From Rufibacter sediminis (lineage in GTDB: Bacteria > Bacteroidota > Bacteroidia > Cytophagales > Hymenobacteraceae), in NCBI RefSeq assembly GCF_014269285.1, contig NZ_JACOAF010000042.1, positions 1 to 42,769 on the forward strand: a DNA stretch of 42,769 nt, written 5' to 3'. Below are positions 15,354 to 23,681 of this stretch, piece by piece. A program made the position numbers and the translations under genes. The notes beneath the pieces are model-generated. The model had not been told where the DNA came from. It ran no database searches and saw only the letters and a program-made list of their open reading frames with translations. Every line of letters starts with the position of its first letter. Position 1 is the stretch's first letter.

Positions 15354-16478
15354 TTATTGCAGCAGGGAAGCGAGTTTCTCCTCCAGGGCAGCGCCCCGTA
15401 GGTTTTTCGCGATGATCTTACCTTCCTTGTCCAGCAGCACGGTTTGCGGAATGGCGGTGATGCCATACAGGGCAGCGGCAGAACTTTCCCAGCCTTTCAG
15501 GTCAGACACATGCGGCCAGGTAAGTTTATCGTTTTCGATGGCTTTCAACCATTTGCCGCGATCCTGGTCCAGACTCACCCCGAATATCTCGAAGCCTTTG
15601 TCTTTGTATTTGTTGTACATGCGCACCACGTTGGGGTTCTCCTGGCGGCAAGGTCCGCACCAGCTCGCCCAGAAATCAATCAAAACATACTTGCCCCGCA
15701 GTGAGGTCAACGCGATCTCAGGACCCGACGGAGACGGAAGTTTGATATCCGGCGCGGCACTGCCCATGGCGGTGCTACGCATTTTGCTCAGGCGCTCTTC
15801 CAGCGATTTGGTGTACTTGGAGTTGGGCAAAGCCGCTTTGAACGAAGTAGCCATGCTGTCCACGAAGGTGTAGTGCTCATCCAGGTTCAGGATGTTGCCC
15901 GCCGTGTACACCGATACCACCGAGTTTGGATTCGCTTTCACGAAGGCCTTTAGCTGGCTCTGGTTTTCCTGCTGCAAGGCCATGAATTTCTCCTGCAGTC
16001 GTTTCACCTCGTCCTGGTTTCCGGCGTTCGCCGCTTCCTGGAACTGCTGGTTCAGGGCCGTGGCGTTCTGCTGCATGCCCTGCATGATGTTGTTCAACTG
16101 CTGGATCAGCTCAGAATCCTTAGAACCCTTCACAGTATACGACTGGGCCACCTTGCCGGAGTCAGCGGTCACTTCAATGGCGTTGTTCTCTACCACCAGC
16201 ATGATGCCTTCCTGGTTCTCGAACCCGAGTTTGTAGATGGCGGGCTCAGCCACGGTGCCTTCCAGCACAAAGGTGCCGTCTTTGTTGATGGTGGCGGTGT
16301 CAAAAGGAACAAACGCCTGTTCGCCCAGCTCGTCCAGGTAGACTTTGCCGGTGGTCATGTTGTTGATCTTGCCCGAGATCCGATAGCTTTTATCGGTATC
16401 AGTGGTCGCCACTCCTTTCTTTTGGCAGGCACCCATCACCAGAAGCATGGAGGCGGCCAGTAGTATGTTCTTCTTCAT
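15354..16478 (-). CDS. TlpA-like thioredoxin lipoprotein with DUF4369-type N-terminus
   Basis: The 374-residue protein begins with a lipoprotein signal (MKKNILLAASMLLVMGAC, lipid-bearing Cys 18). A beta-rich N-terminal domain (about 30-125, YRISGKINNMTTGKVYL) resembles DUF4369. A Gln/Glu-rich helical middle follows (about 125-200), then a thioredoxin domain (about 240-374). Its redox motif CGPC is at 274-277 in DFWASWCGPCRQ, and the cis-Pro is in GITAIPQTVLLD. Such proteins are anchored in the envelope and reduce disulfides, for example in cytochrome c maturation. It starts 18 bases after the gatB stop, so it is probably the second gene of that transcript. Confidence 0.93.
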   Translation of the reverse strand: MKKNILLAASMLLVMGACQKKGVATTDTDKSYRISGKINNMTTGKVYLDELGEQAFVPFDTATINKDGTFVLEGTVAEPAIYKLGFENQEGIMLVVENNAIEVTADSGKVAQSYTVKGSKDSELIQQLNNIMQGMQQNATALNQQFQEAANAGNQDEVKRLQEKFMALQQENQSQLKAFVKANPNSVVSVYTAGNILNLDEHYTFVDSMATSFKAALPNSKYTKSLEERLSKMRSTAMGSAAPDIKLPSPSGPEIALTSLRGKYVLIDFWASWCGPCRQENPNVVRMYNKYKDKGFEIFGVSLDQDRGKWLKAIENDKLTWPHVSDLKGWESSAAALYGITAIPQTVLLDKEGKIIAKNLRGAALEEKLASLLQ

Positions 16479-16496
16479 CTTTTTATAGAATTGAGC

Positions 16497-17954
16497 TTAT
16501 CTTTCCAGACTCTCCTTCAGTAACTTATTCGCCAGTTTAGGATCGGCTTTGCCTTTGGTTTGCTTCATGAGATCGCCCATGAACATGCCCAGCAACGACG
16601 CTTTCCCGGCTTTGTATTCAGCCACTTTCTGCGGATTGGAGGCCAGCACCTGGTCAATCATTTGTTGCAAAGCACCCTCGTCTGACTCCTGCACCAGGTT
16701 CTGCTCCGTGGCTACCTGCTGCGCCGTTTTAGCGGGGTTTTCCAGTAAATACGGGAAAATCTGCTTGGCTGCCACGCTGTAGCTTACTTTGTTGCTGTCC
16801 ACCAAGTCAATGAGTCCGGCAAGTTGCTCCGGCTTCAGCGGGAAAGCATCCATGGACAGCGTGAGTTCGTTCAGGTACGATTTCACCGGACCGCTCATCC
16901 AGTTGGCAGCGGCTTTGTAGTTTTTGGTTTGCTGGCAAAGCGCGTCAAAGTACAGCGCGATGTCTTTGTCATCGGTGAGTACGCCGGCATCATAGTCAGA
17001 CAGGCCGTACTCCTGCGTGAAGCGGTTGTAGAGCACCTGCGGCAGCGCGGGCATGCTTTCCTGCACAGACTGGAGCCACTCCTCGGAGATGATCACCGGC
17101 GGAAGGTCGGGCTCCGGGAAGTACCGATAATCGTTCATGGTTTCCTTGGAGCGCATGCCGGTGGTGGTGCCGGAGTTGGCGTCAAAGTTCCGGGTCTCGG
17201 AGTCAATGGTGCCGCCGTTCTCCAGAATCTCGATCTGCCGCTCAATCTCGTGCTCAATGGCGCGCTGCACGTTCCGGAAGGAGTTCATGTTCTTCACCTC
17301 CACCTTGGTGCCCCACTTGCTGGCGCCTTTCTTCATCACGGAGATGTTGGCATCGCAGCGCAGCGAGCCTTCCTCCATGTTGCCGTCGCAGATCTCCAGG
17401 TACTGCACCAGTTTCTTGATCTGGGTCAGGTAGGCGTAGGCTTCCTCCGAATCCCGAATATCGGGCTCCGATACAATCTCGATCAGCGGCGTTCCGGCGC
17501 GGTTCAAATCCACCAGCGTCTCGGTCTCGCCGGCCAAGTGCATGGATTTCCCGGCATCCTCTTCCATGTGGATGCGGGTAATGCCAATACGTTTCTCGCC
17601 GCCTTCTTTGGTTTTGATGTCCAGATGCCCTTGGGTGCAGATGGGCGTTTTGTCCTGCGTGATCTGGTAGCCCTTGGGAAGGTCTGGGTAGAAGTAGTTT
17701 TTGCGGGCGTAATAGTTGTTGCGCGTGATCTGGCAGTCAGTGGCCAGGCCCATTTTCATGGCCATCTCCACTACTTTCTTGTTCACGCGCGGTAACGTAC
17801 CCGGGTGGCCTAGGGTAATCACGCTCAGGTTGGTGTTCGGCAGCATGCCGAACTCCGTGGAATCTGAGGAATACGCCTTGCTCTCGGTGAGCAGCTGGGC
17901 GTGCACCTCCAGACCGATGATGGCTTGGTATTGGGAACGGATCTCTTCGTTCAT
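16497..17954 (-). CDS. gatB: Aspartyl/glutamyl-tRNA(Asn/Gln) amidotransferase subunit B
   Basis: A 485-residue GatB, the subunit that binds misacylated Glu-tRNA(Gln) or Asp-tRNA(Asn) and activates the side chain for amidation. Family motifs are IIGLEVHAQL near the N-terminus, CTQGHLDI, RIHMEEDAGKS, VDLNRAGTPLIEIVSEPD, EGSLRCDANIS and YRYFPEPDLPP. The C-terminal GatB/YqeY helical domain runs to the end (GMFMGDLMKQTKGKADP). The ATG at 17954 gives the normal length; a longer frame from 17984 only adds ten residues without family match. gatA and gatC are not in the window. It is upstream of the TlpA-like gene. Confidence 0.96.
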   Translation of the reverse strand: MNEEIRSQYQAIIGLEVHAQLLTESKAYSSDSTEFGMLPNTNLSVITLGHPGTLPRVNKKVVEMAMKMGLATDCQITRNNYYARKNYFYPDLPKGYQITQDKTPICTQGHLDIKTKEGGEKRIGITRIHMEEDAGKSMHLAGETETLVDLNRAGTPLIEIVSEPDIRDSEEAYAYLTQIKKLVQYLEICDGNMEEGSLRCDANISVMKKGASKWGTKVEVKNMNSFRNVQRAIEHEIERQIEILENGGTIDSETRNFDANSGTTTGMRSKETMNDYRYFPEPDLPPVIISEEWLQSVQESMPALPQVLYNRFTQEYGLSDYDAGVLTDDKDIALYFDALCQQTKNYKAAANWMSGPVKSYLNELTLSMDAFPLKPEQLAGLIDLVDSNKVSYSVAAKQIFPYLLENPAKTAQQVATEQNLVQESDEGALQQMIDQVLASNPQKVAEYKAGKASLLGMFMGDLMKQTKGKADPKLANKLLKESLER

Positions 17955-17998
17955 GTTTTTAGGGGCACGTGTCACGTTTGGCACGCAACACGATTTCT

Positions 17999-18034
17999 GT
18001 TTTAGGTCTATTTTTCAGAAAACAGCCATAAAGT
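17999..18034. repeat. 36-nt palindromic element, copy 7
   Basis: Left half GTTTTAGGTCTATTTT and right half AAAACAGCCATAAAGT. It is 45 bases upstream of the gatB start, between co-directional genes. Confidence 0.82.
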
Positions 18035-18071
18035 GGCTCTTGTTTCTCTCTTCTACAACTCTCTGGCTCAC

Positions 18072-18199
18072 TCTGGCGCGAGTCTCAGACTCGTGCCGAA
18101 GGATGAGTGGAGTCTCCAGACTCCTTTTTCAATATGTTTCAACGGCGGTCTGGAGACTCGCCTCATCCCCAGGTCACGCGTCTGAAGACTCGCGCCAGA
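18072..18199. repeat. Nested inverted repeat, GGCGCGAGTCTCCAGACTCG family, copy 1
   Basis: The outer arms TCTGGCGCGAGTCT and AGACTCGCGCCAGA are perfect 14-bp inverted repeats. Inside, GGATGAGTGGAGTCTCC pairs with GGAGACTCGCCTCATCC across a 22-base loop. The units AGTCTCAGACT and AGTCTCCAGACT are themselves palindromes. A related copy is at 38196-38358. Confidence 0.88.
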
Positions 18200-18252
18200 A
18201 ATGGCTGATTCAGCGTTAAACCAGTGAGGTTGTGAAAACTTCACAGGTTTCT

Positions 18253-18288
18253 ACTTTGGGGCCGTTTTCCGGAAAATGGCCCCAAACT
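18253..18288. repeat. 36-nt palindromic element, copy 8
   Basis: One of the most symmetrical copies: TTTGGGGCCGTTTTCC pairs with GGAAAATGGCCCCAAA with a single G/T-type mismatch. It ends 5 bases before the alaS stop codon. Confidence 0.88.
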
Positions 18289-18292
18289 AGAC

Positions 18293-20929
18293 TTATTTGG
18301 AGAGTTCCTGCTGAACGAATCCTTCGGCTTTGGCGAGGGCGGCTTCTAAACCGGCTACTTCTTTGCCGCCGGCCGTGGCGTAGAACGGTTGTCCGCCGCC
18401 GCCGCCTTTGATCTCTTTGGCGAGTTCCTTCACCATCTGCACGGCGTTTAGTCCTTTGCCAGCCACCACCTCATCTGAGAGCATAACGGCCAGTTGCGGT
18501 TTTCCGTCTACATCGGCGGCCAGTACCAGCACCAGGTTGTTAACCACGCTGCGCAGGTCGAAGGCGAGTTTCTTCAGGTAATCGGCGGAGCTCACGTCTA
18601 CGCGGGCAGCCAGGAAGTTGAGACCCTGCACGTCGCGTACCTGCGCAGCCAGTTTCTCTTTCTGGGCAGTGACCTGCTTCAGTTCGAAGGCTTCCAGTTG
18701 CTTGCGGAGCGCGGTATTCTCGTCCTGTAGTTTTTCAATGGCTTTCCCGAATTCCTTCTGCACGCCCAGGAGCTGCTTTACTTCCTCAAACTGAGTGATC
18801 TGCTCGTCCACGAACTGCTCGGCCACATCGGCGGTCACGGCTTCAATGCGGCGTACGCCTGCGGCCACCGAGCTTTCGCTCACAATCTTGAAGAACCCGA
18901 TGTTGCCGGTGTTGGCCACGTGGGTACCGCCGCACAGTTCAACGGAGTACTCTTTATTGAAGGTGATGACACGCACAAACTCGCCGTATTTCTCCCCGAA
19001 CAGAGCGGTCGCGCCAAAGGCTTTGGCTTCCTCGATGGGCACATTGCGGCGCTCGTCTTTCTCAATGGACTCCCGGATGCGCTCATTTACGATCTGCTCC
19101 ACCTCGCGGAGTTGCTCCTCGGTTACTTTGGTGAAGTGCGAGAAGTCAAAGCGCAGCAGTTTGTCGCTCACCAGTGAGCCTTTCTGGTTCACGTGATCGC
19201 CCAACACCTGCTTCAAGGCCGCGTGCAGCAAGTGGGTGGCCGAGTGGTTCTTCTGAATCAGGGCGCGGCGCTTGCGGTCAATTCTGGCTGTTACCGGCGC
19301 TTCCAAATCTTTGGGTAGCTCGGCGGTGATATGCAGAATCAGGTCGTTTTCTTTCTTGGTGTCCAGCACTTTTACGTTGCCGGACGCAGATTCCAGCACG
19401 CCGGTGTCGCCTACCTGTCCGCCGCTCTCGGCGTAGAACGGCGTGCGGTCCAGCACCACATGGTATTCCTTTTTGTTTTTGGTGGTCACCTGCCGATACC
19501 GCACAAGGCGGGTTTGTACTTCCTCGGCATCGTAGGCCACCCATTCGGTCTCCACATCGGGTTGCAGCACCACCCAGTCGCTCTGCTCCGACTGCGCCGC
19601 GTTGCGGGAGCGGTTTTTCTGCTGCTCCATTTCAACGGTGAAGTCCGCCTCGTCAATGGTGAAGCCGTTCTCTTTGGCGATCAGGGCCGTTAAGTCCAGC
19701 GGAAACCCGAAGGTGTCATATAATTCAAAAGCGGTTTTGCCGTCAATGGTATTGCCGTTCGCTTTGAAGGTATCTTGTAAAGTATCCAGCCGTTTCAGGC
19801 CGTTCTCCAGCGTGCGAAGGAAGGCGTTTTCCTCTTCCTCAATCACGCGCTGCACAAAGGCTTGCTGGGCTTTCAGTTCCGGAAACACGTTCGCCAACTG
19901 ATCTGCTAAGACCGGCACGATGGTGTTCAGGAACGGTTTCTTGAAGTTCAGGTACGTAAAGGAGTAACGTACGGCGCGGCGCAGAATCCGGCGGATCACG
20001 TAACCGGCCTTGTTGTTGGACGGCAACTGCCCGTCCGCAATGGTAAAGGAAATGGCCCGGATGTGGTCTGCGATAACCCTAATGGCGATGTCCGTTTTCT
20101 CGTTTTCGCCGTAGATCACGCCCGCTTCCTTCGCGATGAACTGGATCATCGGCTGGAAAACGTCAGTGTCATAGTTGGACTGCTTGCCCTGGATGGCCAT
20201 GCACAAACGCTCGAAGCCCATGCCCGTATCTACGTGTTGCGCAGGTAGTTTCACTAAAGATCCATCGGCCAAGCGGTTGAACTCCATGAACACGTTGTTC
20301 CAGATCTCCACCACCTGCGGGTGATCGTTGTTCACCAGGTCTTTACCCGGAATTTTGGCAATTTCCTCATCGGAGCGCAAATCCACGTGTATCTCGGAGC
20401 AGGGTCCGCAGGGGCCGGTATCGCCCATTTCCCAGAAGTTGTCTTTTTTGTTGCCCTGCAAGATGCGGTCTTCGGCAATCATGGTCTTCCAGATATCATA
20501 CGCCTCCTGGTCCATGGGCAGGTTCTCAGAACCGTCTCCCTGGAAAACAGAAACGTACAATCTGTCTTTGGGCAGCTTGTAAACCTCGGTGAGCAATTCC
20601 CAGGACCATCTCAGCGCGTCCTGCTTGAAGTAGTCGCCAAATGACCAGTTACCCAGCATCTCAAACATGGTATGGTGGTAGGTATCATAGCCTACTTCCT
20701 CCAGGTCATTGTGCTTGCCCGACACGCGCAGACACTTCTGGGTATCGGCCACGCGCGGCGATGGCGCGGGTTTGTTGCCCAGGAAATAGTCCTTAAAAGG
20801 CGCCATGCCCGAGTTGATGAACATAAGGGTAGGATCATCTTTCACCACGATGGGTGCAGACGGAACAATCTGATGGCCTTTGGAGGCAAAGAAATCGAGG
20901 AACTGCTGGCGTATCTCGGCGGAGGTCAT
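18293..20929 (-). CDS. alaS: Alanyl-tRNA synthetase
   Basis: A full-length, 878-residue class II synthetase that charges tRNA(Ala). The N-terminal catalytic core starts [19 protein letters not shown] and shows [28 protein letters not shown] and [14 protein letters not shown]. The editing domain carries the zinc motifs [11 protein letters not shown] and [10 protein letters not shown], which clear Ser- and Gly-tRNA(Ala). The C-terminal coiled coil and DHHA1 domain end with [20 protein letters not shown]. No truncation is seen. It is a single-gene unit between a repeat-filled gap and its own promoter region. Confidence 0.98.
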   Translation of the reverse strand: MTSAEIRQQFLDFFASKGHQIVPSAPIVVKDDPTLMFINSGMAPFKDYFLGNKPAPSPRVADTQKCLRVSGKHNDLEEVGYDTYHHTMFEMLGNWSFGDYFKQDALRWSWELLTEVYKLPKDRLYVSVFQGDGSENLPMDQEAYDIWKTMIAEDRILQGNKKDNFWEMGDTGPCGPCSEIHVDLRSDEEIAKIPGKDLVNNDHPQVVEIWNNVFMEFNRLADGSLVKLPAQHVDTGMGFERLCMAIQGKQSNYDTDVFQPMIQFIAKEAGVIYGENEKTDIAIRVIADHIRAISFTIADGQLPSNNKAGYVIRRILRRAVRYSFTYLNFKKPFLNTIVPVLADQLANVFPELKAQQAFVQRVIEEEENAFLRTLENGLKRLDTLQDTFKANGNTIDGKTAFELYDTFGFPLDLTALIAKENGFTIDEADFTVEMEQQKNRSRNAAQSEQSDWVVLQPDVETEWVAYDAEEVQTRLVRYRQVTTKNKKEYHVVLDRTPFYAESGGQVGDTGVLESASGNVKVLDTKKENDLILHITAELPKDLEAPVTARIDRKRRALIQKNHSATHLLHAALKQVLGDHVNQKGSLVSDKLLRFDFSHFTKVTEEQLREVEQIVNERIRESIEKDERRNVPIEEAKAFGATALFGEKYGEFVRVITFNKEYSVELCGGTHVANTGNIGFFKIVSESSVAAGVRRIEAVTADVAEQFVDEQITQFEEVKQLLGVQKEFGKAIEKLQDENTALRKQLEAFELKQVTAQKEKLAAQVRDVQGLNFLAARVDVSSADYLKKLAFDLRSVVNNLVLVLAADVDGKPQLAVMLSDEVVAGKGLNAVQMVKELAKEIKGGGGGQPFYATAGGKEVAGLEAALAKAEGFVQQELSK

Positions 20930-21026
20930 GTATCTAAATAATTGCTTTCTTAAACTGGGCGCAAGGGCTTGTAAATGCGAAAGAAAAAGCGAATTTTTGC
21001 CTTTTCGGTGCGCCCCGCAGTGTCTG

Positions 21027-21034
21027 CAAAAGTA
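21027..21034 (-). promoter_or_regulatory. Possible -7 box of the alaS promoter
   Basis: On the minus strand this reads TACTTTTG, a perfect TAnnTTTG. It is about 98 bases before the alaS start. A TTTG lies 11 bases upstream instead of the usual about 19, so the -33 box is uncertain. Confidence 0.45.
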
Positions 21035-21068
21035 AGCTTTTTTGGCAAACTGCGGTGGATGTGCCTGT

Positions 21069-21104
21069 GTTTTACGCCTGTTTTTCAGAAAACAAGCTTA
21101 AAAA
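21069..21104. repeat. 36-nt palindromic element, copy 9
   Basis: Left half GTTTTACGCCTGTTTT and right half AAAACAAGCTTAAAAA. It directly abuts the ACTCAGAACTCAAGACTC-family repeat that starts at 21105, and lies between divergent genes. Confidence 0.82.
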
Positions 21105-21188
21105 GAGTCCTGAGTTCTGCCTCTTGAGTCCTGAGTCGATTCAAGATACTTCCCAGACTCAGCACTCAAGACTCAAGACTCTGAACTT
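21105..21188. repeat. Inverted repeat of the GAGTCCTGAGTTC family, copy A
   Basis: Arms 21105-21137 and 21156-21188 pair at roughly 25 of 33 positions. Both are runs of degenerate GAGTCTTGAGTCC-like units. The repeat ends 8 bases before the merR GTG start, so it takes the place of the usual leader. Confidence 0.82.
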
Positions 21189-21196
21189 ACAAAAAG

Positions 21197-21535
21197 GTGC
21201 CTTACAAAGAACGAGATATAGAAAAGCAGTATTACAGCATTGGGGAAGTGGCGGCCATGTTTGAGGTAGCTCCTTCGCTGATCCGGTTTTGGGAGACGGA
21301 GTTTGACATCCTCAAGCCCAAGAAAAACAAAAAAGGAAACCGGCTGTTTTCACCAAAAGACATTGAAAACCTGCGGTTTGTGTACCATCTGGTGAAGGAG
21401 CGCGGCTACACCATCCAAGGAGCCCGCGAAATGCTGAAGACCCGCGGGGTGCAGGCCAGAGAGAAATTTGAGATGATTCAGAGCCTGGAGAAAGTAAAGG
21501 AGTTCTTGATCAGCATTAAATCACAGCTTCCTTAA
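21197..21535 (+). CDS. MerR-family transcriptional regulator
   Basis: A 112-residue protein with an N-terminal MerR winged helix (about 11-80: YYSIGEVAAMFEVAPSLIRF then RLFSPKDIENLRFVYHLVKE). A short helix follows (to about 110) that would form the dimer coiled coil. There is no C-terminal effector domain and no Cys for metal binding, so it is of the short type common in Bacteroidota, with unknown signal. The start is GTG at 21197. It is bracketed on both sides by inverted repeats of one family (21105-21188 and 21539-21631), which is unusual. Confidence 0.92.
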   Translation: MPYKERDIEKQYYSIGEVAAMFEVAPSLIRFWETEFDILKPKKNKKGNRLFSPKDIENLRFVYHLVKERGYTIQGAREMLKTRGVQAREKFEMIQSLEKVKEFLISIKSQLP

Positions 21536-21538
21536 AGA

Positions 21539-21631
21539 AGTCCTGAGTTCTGAGTCTTGGGTTCTGAGTCAAACCAGGATCTTATTTCCCGTATACTCCA
21601 ACTCAGGACTTAGAACTTAAGACTCAGAACT
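21539..21631. repeat. Inverted repeat of the GAGTCCTGAGTTC family, copy B
   Basis: Arms 21539-21569 and 21601-21631 (ACTCAGGACTTAGAACTTAA) form an imperfect hairpin of about 31 bp with a 31-base centre. It starts 3 bases after the merR stop and ends 8 bases before the dprA start. Confidence 0.85.
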
Positions 21632-21639
21632 CTCATCCT

Positions 21640-22743
21640 ATGCTCCACGAAGTTGCTTTGCCTTTAATTCCGGGAATTGGCGGCGGAAACGCGCGGCTGC
21701 TGGTGAGTTACTGCGGATCAGCTAAGGACGTGTTTTCGTTCCCGAAGGACCGGTTGAAGAAAATTCCGGGCGTGGGCGAAATCCTGGCCAGTAGAATTGC
21801 CTCGTACCAGAAAGAGGTGCTACGGCAAGCCGAAGTGATACTGGAAAGGGCCGCGCGGGAAGAAGTGAAGCTTCTGTTCTACACCTCGCCGGAGTACCCC
21901 AGCCGACTCCGGAACCTGCCCGATTCCCCGCTCCTGCTCTACTACAAAGGAACCGCTGATCTGAATGCCTCCAAAGTCATCAGCGTTGTGGGCACGCGCA
22001 AAAGCACCGAGTACGGCCGGGTAGTCACCGAGCAGTTGGTGCAAGGGCTGGTCAAGCACCAGGCCCTGGTGGTGAGTGGACTGGCGTACGGGATTGACAT
22101 CTTAGCCCATCGAGCAGCTTTGAAGGCGGGTTTACCCACGGTGGGCGTGATGGCCACCGGCATTGAAGCCGTGTACCCGGCAGTACATAAACCGTACGCC
22201 GAGAAGATGCTCCTGCAAGGCGGATTGCTGACCGAGTTTCCGTTCGAGACCAAACCAGACGCGCCCCGTTTCCCGGCCCGCAACCGGATCATTGCTGGCC
22301 TCGCTGATTGCACCATTGTCATTGAATCAACCCAGAAAGGCGGCTCGCTGATCTCAGCGGACATCGCGCACAGCTATGACCGCGAAGTGATGGCCGTGCC
22401 CGGCCCAATCACCTCCGAAACCTCGCAGGGCTGCAACCACCTGATCAAATCCCTGAAAGCGGTGCCCTTTACCCAGCTCAAAGACCTGGAAGAACTCCTG
22501 AACTGGGACAAAGCCCTGGCCTCCTCCAGCATTTCCGCAGCGCAGGAGGAGTTTGATGTGACGCAGTTTACCGAGGAAGAGCGCCGGGTCCTCCGCGCTT
22601 TAAAGGAAGCAGGCCCCACGCACATCGATGTCCTCAGCCGGTATACGCAACTTTCCATGAACCAGCTTTCCACGGTTTTGTTAACGCTGGAGTTTACCGG
22701 AAAGGTTAAAAGCCTGCCCGGTAAACAGTTCGCCTTACTTTAA
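21640..22743 (+). CDS. dprA: DNA-processing protein DprA
   Basis: A 367-residue DprA, which binds incoming single-stranded DNA and loads RecA in natural transformation. A helix-hairpin-helix-like N-terminus (KKIPGVGEILASRIASY) precedes the Rossmann domain (about 75-290). This shows SVVGTRKSTEYGRVVTEQL, VSGLAYGIDILAHRAALKAG, FPARNRIIAGLADCTIVIE and QKGGSLISADIAHSYDR. A winged-helix DprA_WH domain closes the protein (about 305-367, GPTHIDVLSRYTQLSMNQLS). The ATG is 8 bases after an inverted repeat. No other competence gene is near. Confidence 0.96.
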   Translation: MLHEVALPLIPGIGGGNARLLVSYCGSAKDVFSFPKDRLKKIPGVGEILASRIASYQKEVLRQAEVILERAAREEVKLLFYTSPEYPSRLRNLPDSPLLLYYKGTADLNASKVISVVGTRKSTEYGRVVTEQLVQGLVKHQALVVSGLAYGIDILAHRAALKAGLPTVGVMATGIEAVYPAVHKPYAEKMLLQGGLLTEFPFETKPDAPRFPARNRIIAGLADCTIVIESTQKGGSLISADIAHSYDREVMAVPGPITSETSQGCNHLIKSLKAVPFTQLKDLEELLNWDKALASSSISAAQEEFDVTQFTEEERRVLRALKEAGPTHIDVLSRYTQLSMNQLSTVLLTLEFTGKVKSLPGKQFALL

Positions 22744-22792
22744 TCTTCTGTTTGTTGAACTTACTTCCACCTATCCTTTAGCTCCCACCCAC

Positions 22793-23620
22793 GTGTTTCT
22801 GCTTTACAACGGCCAACTTCTTCCTGAAAACGAGCTCCAACTACCGCTCTCTAATCGGGCGTTCCAGTACAACGACGGCTTCTTTGAAACCATCATCCTG
22901 GAAAACGGCAAGCTGCGGTTTTGGCCGGAGCATCAGGAAAGAATCACAGAAGCCGCCGCCGTGCTGGGTCTTGAACTTCCGGAGGAAATCATGAACGAAA
23001 CGTTCCAGGAGCGGGTGAAGGAATTGGCCCGTCGCAATGAAGGGTTGGGAAATGCCAGAATTAAATTGAAAGTCTGGCGGGCGGGCGAAGGGCTCTACAC
23101 TCCACAAACTGATCAAGCCGATTGGCTCGTGACCACGAGTCCTGCACCGAAGGTTTCTGAAGAACCGCTACATGTAGGGATTGCCCAATCCGTATGCACC
23201 GTTCCTTCGGTCTTTTCCTCCTTCAAAGGCATCCATTCACCGGTGTACGTGTTAGCCAGCCGTGAAAAAGCAGCCCACGGGTTGGATGACGTGATCCTGC
23301 TGGACCCCAACGGAAATCTGGCCGAGTTGACCGCTTCTAACTTGTTTTGGCTGAAGGAAAAAACCTTGTACACCCCCGCCCTAACCACCGGCTGCCTGAA
23401 CGGCATCATGCGCCGGAAACTTCTGCAATGGGCGAAGCAAAAAGTCTGGAAGGTGCAGGAAGGATTATATCATCCGGAAGAACTTGCCAGCGCGGCCGTG
23501 GTGTTTGCCGGAAATGTGACAGGTCTCCGCGGAATAGAAACCTTGAACCATGAGCCGATGAATCTCGATCCGGATCTTCTACAGCAAATCAGAAGCGAGA
23601 TCTTTCAGTCTGGTTCTTAA
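22793..23620 (+). CDS. Class IV PLP-dependent aminotransferase (PabC/IlvE/Dat type)
   Basis: A 275-residue fold-type IV enzyme. The N-terminus NGQLLPENELQLPLSNRAFQ and the FFETIILENGKLRFWPEHQE stretch are typical of aminodeoxychorismate lyase and branched-chain aminotransferases. The PLP Lys is probably in FSSFKGIHSPVYVLASREKA. LLDPNGNLAELTASNLFWL and TPALTTGCLNGIMRRKLLQW bind the cofactor phosphate. In this group the reaction (4-amino-4-deoxychorismate to 4-aminobenzoate, or transamination) is hard to tell by sequence; PabC is the likelier guess by length. The start is GTG, 49 bases after dprA. Confidence 0.88.
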   Translation: MFLLYNGQLLPENELQLPLSNRAFQYNDGFFETIILENGKLRFWPEHQERITEAAAVLGLELPEEIMNETFQERVKELARRNEGLGNARIKLKVWRAGEGLYTPQTDQADWLVTTSPAPKVSEEPLHVGIAQSVCTVPSVFSSFKGIHSPVYVLASREKAAHGLDDVILLDPNGNLAELTASNLFWLKEKTLYTPALTTGCLNGIMRRKLLQWAKQKVWKVQEGLYHPEELASAAVVFAGNVTGLRGIETLNHEPMNLDPDLLQQIRSEIFQSGS

Positions 23621-23630
23621 CTGATTTTTT

Positions 23631-23666
23631 ACTTTGGGGCTGGCTTTGAGAAAACATGCTCTTAAC
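23631..23666. repeat. 36-nt palindromic element, copy 10
   Basis: Left half ACTTTGGGGCTGGCTT and right half AAAACATGCTCTTAAC, a more worn copy. It fills the gap between the convergent aminotransferase and dipeptidase genes. Confidence 0.72.
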
Positions 23667-23681
23667 GCTCTATTCGGCTAC

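Larger units (their letters stand above)
17955..18292. other. Repeat-filled gap between gatB and alaS
   Basis: The 338 bases hold a 36-nt palindromic element (17999-18034), a 128-bp nested inverted repeat of the GGCGCGAGTCT family (18072-18199) and another 36-nt element (18253-18288), which ends right at the alaS stop. Nothing gene-like is seen. Confidence 0.75.

Noticed and set aside
16824-17795. 323-codon open frame antisense to gatB
   Set aside because: gatB is certain and fills the opposite strand; the antisense translation is His/Val/Leu-rich without motifs.
21055-21264. 69-codon open frame before merR
   Set aside because: It reads through a palindromic element and an inverted repeat and into merR in another frame.
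21105-21631. CRISPR-like array of short repeats near merR
   Set aside because: Units are degenerate, not evenly spaced by unique spacers, and form inverted pairs; no cas gene is nearby.
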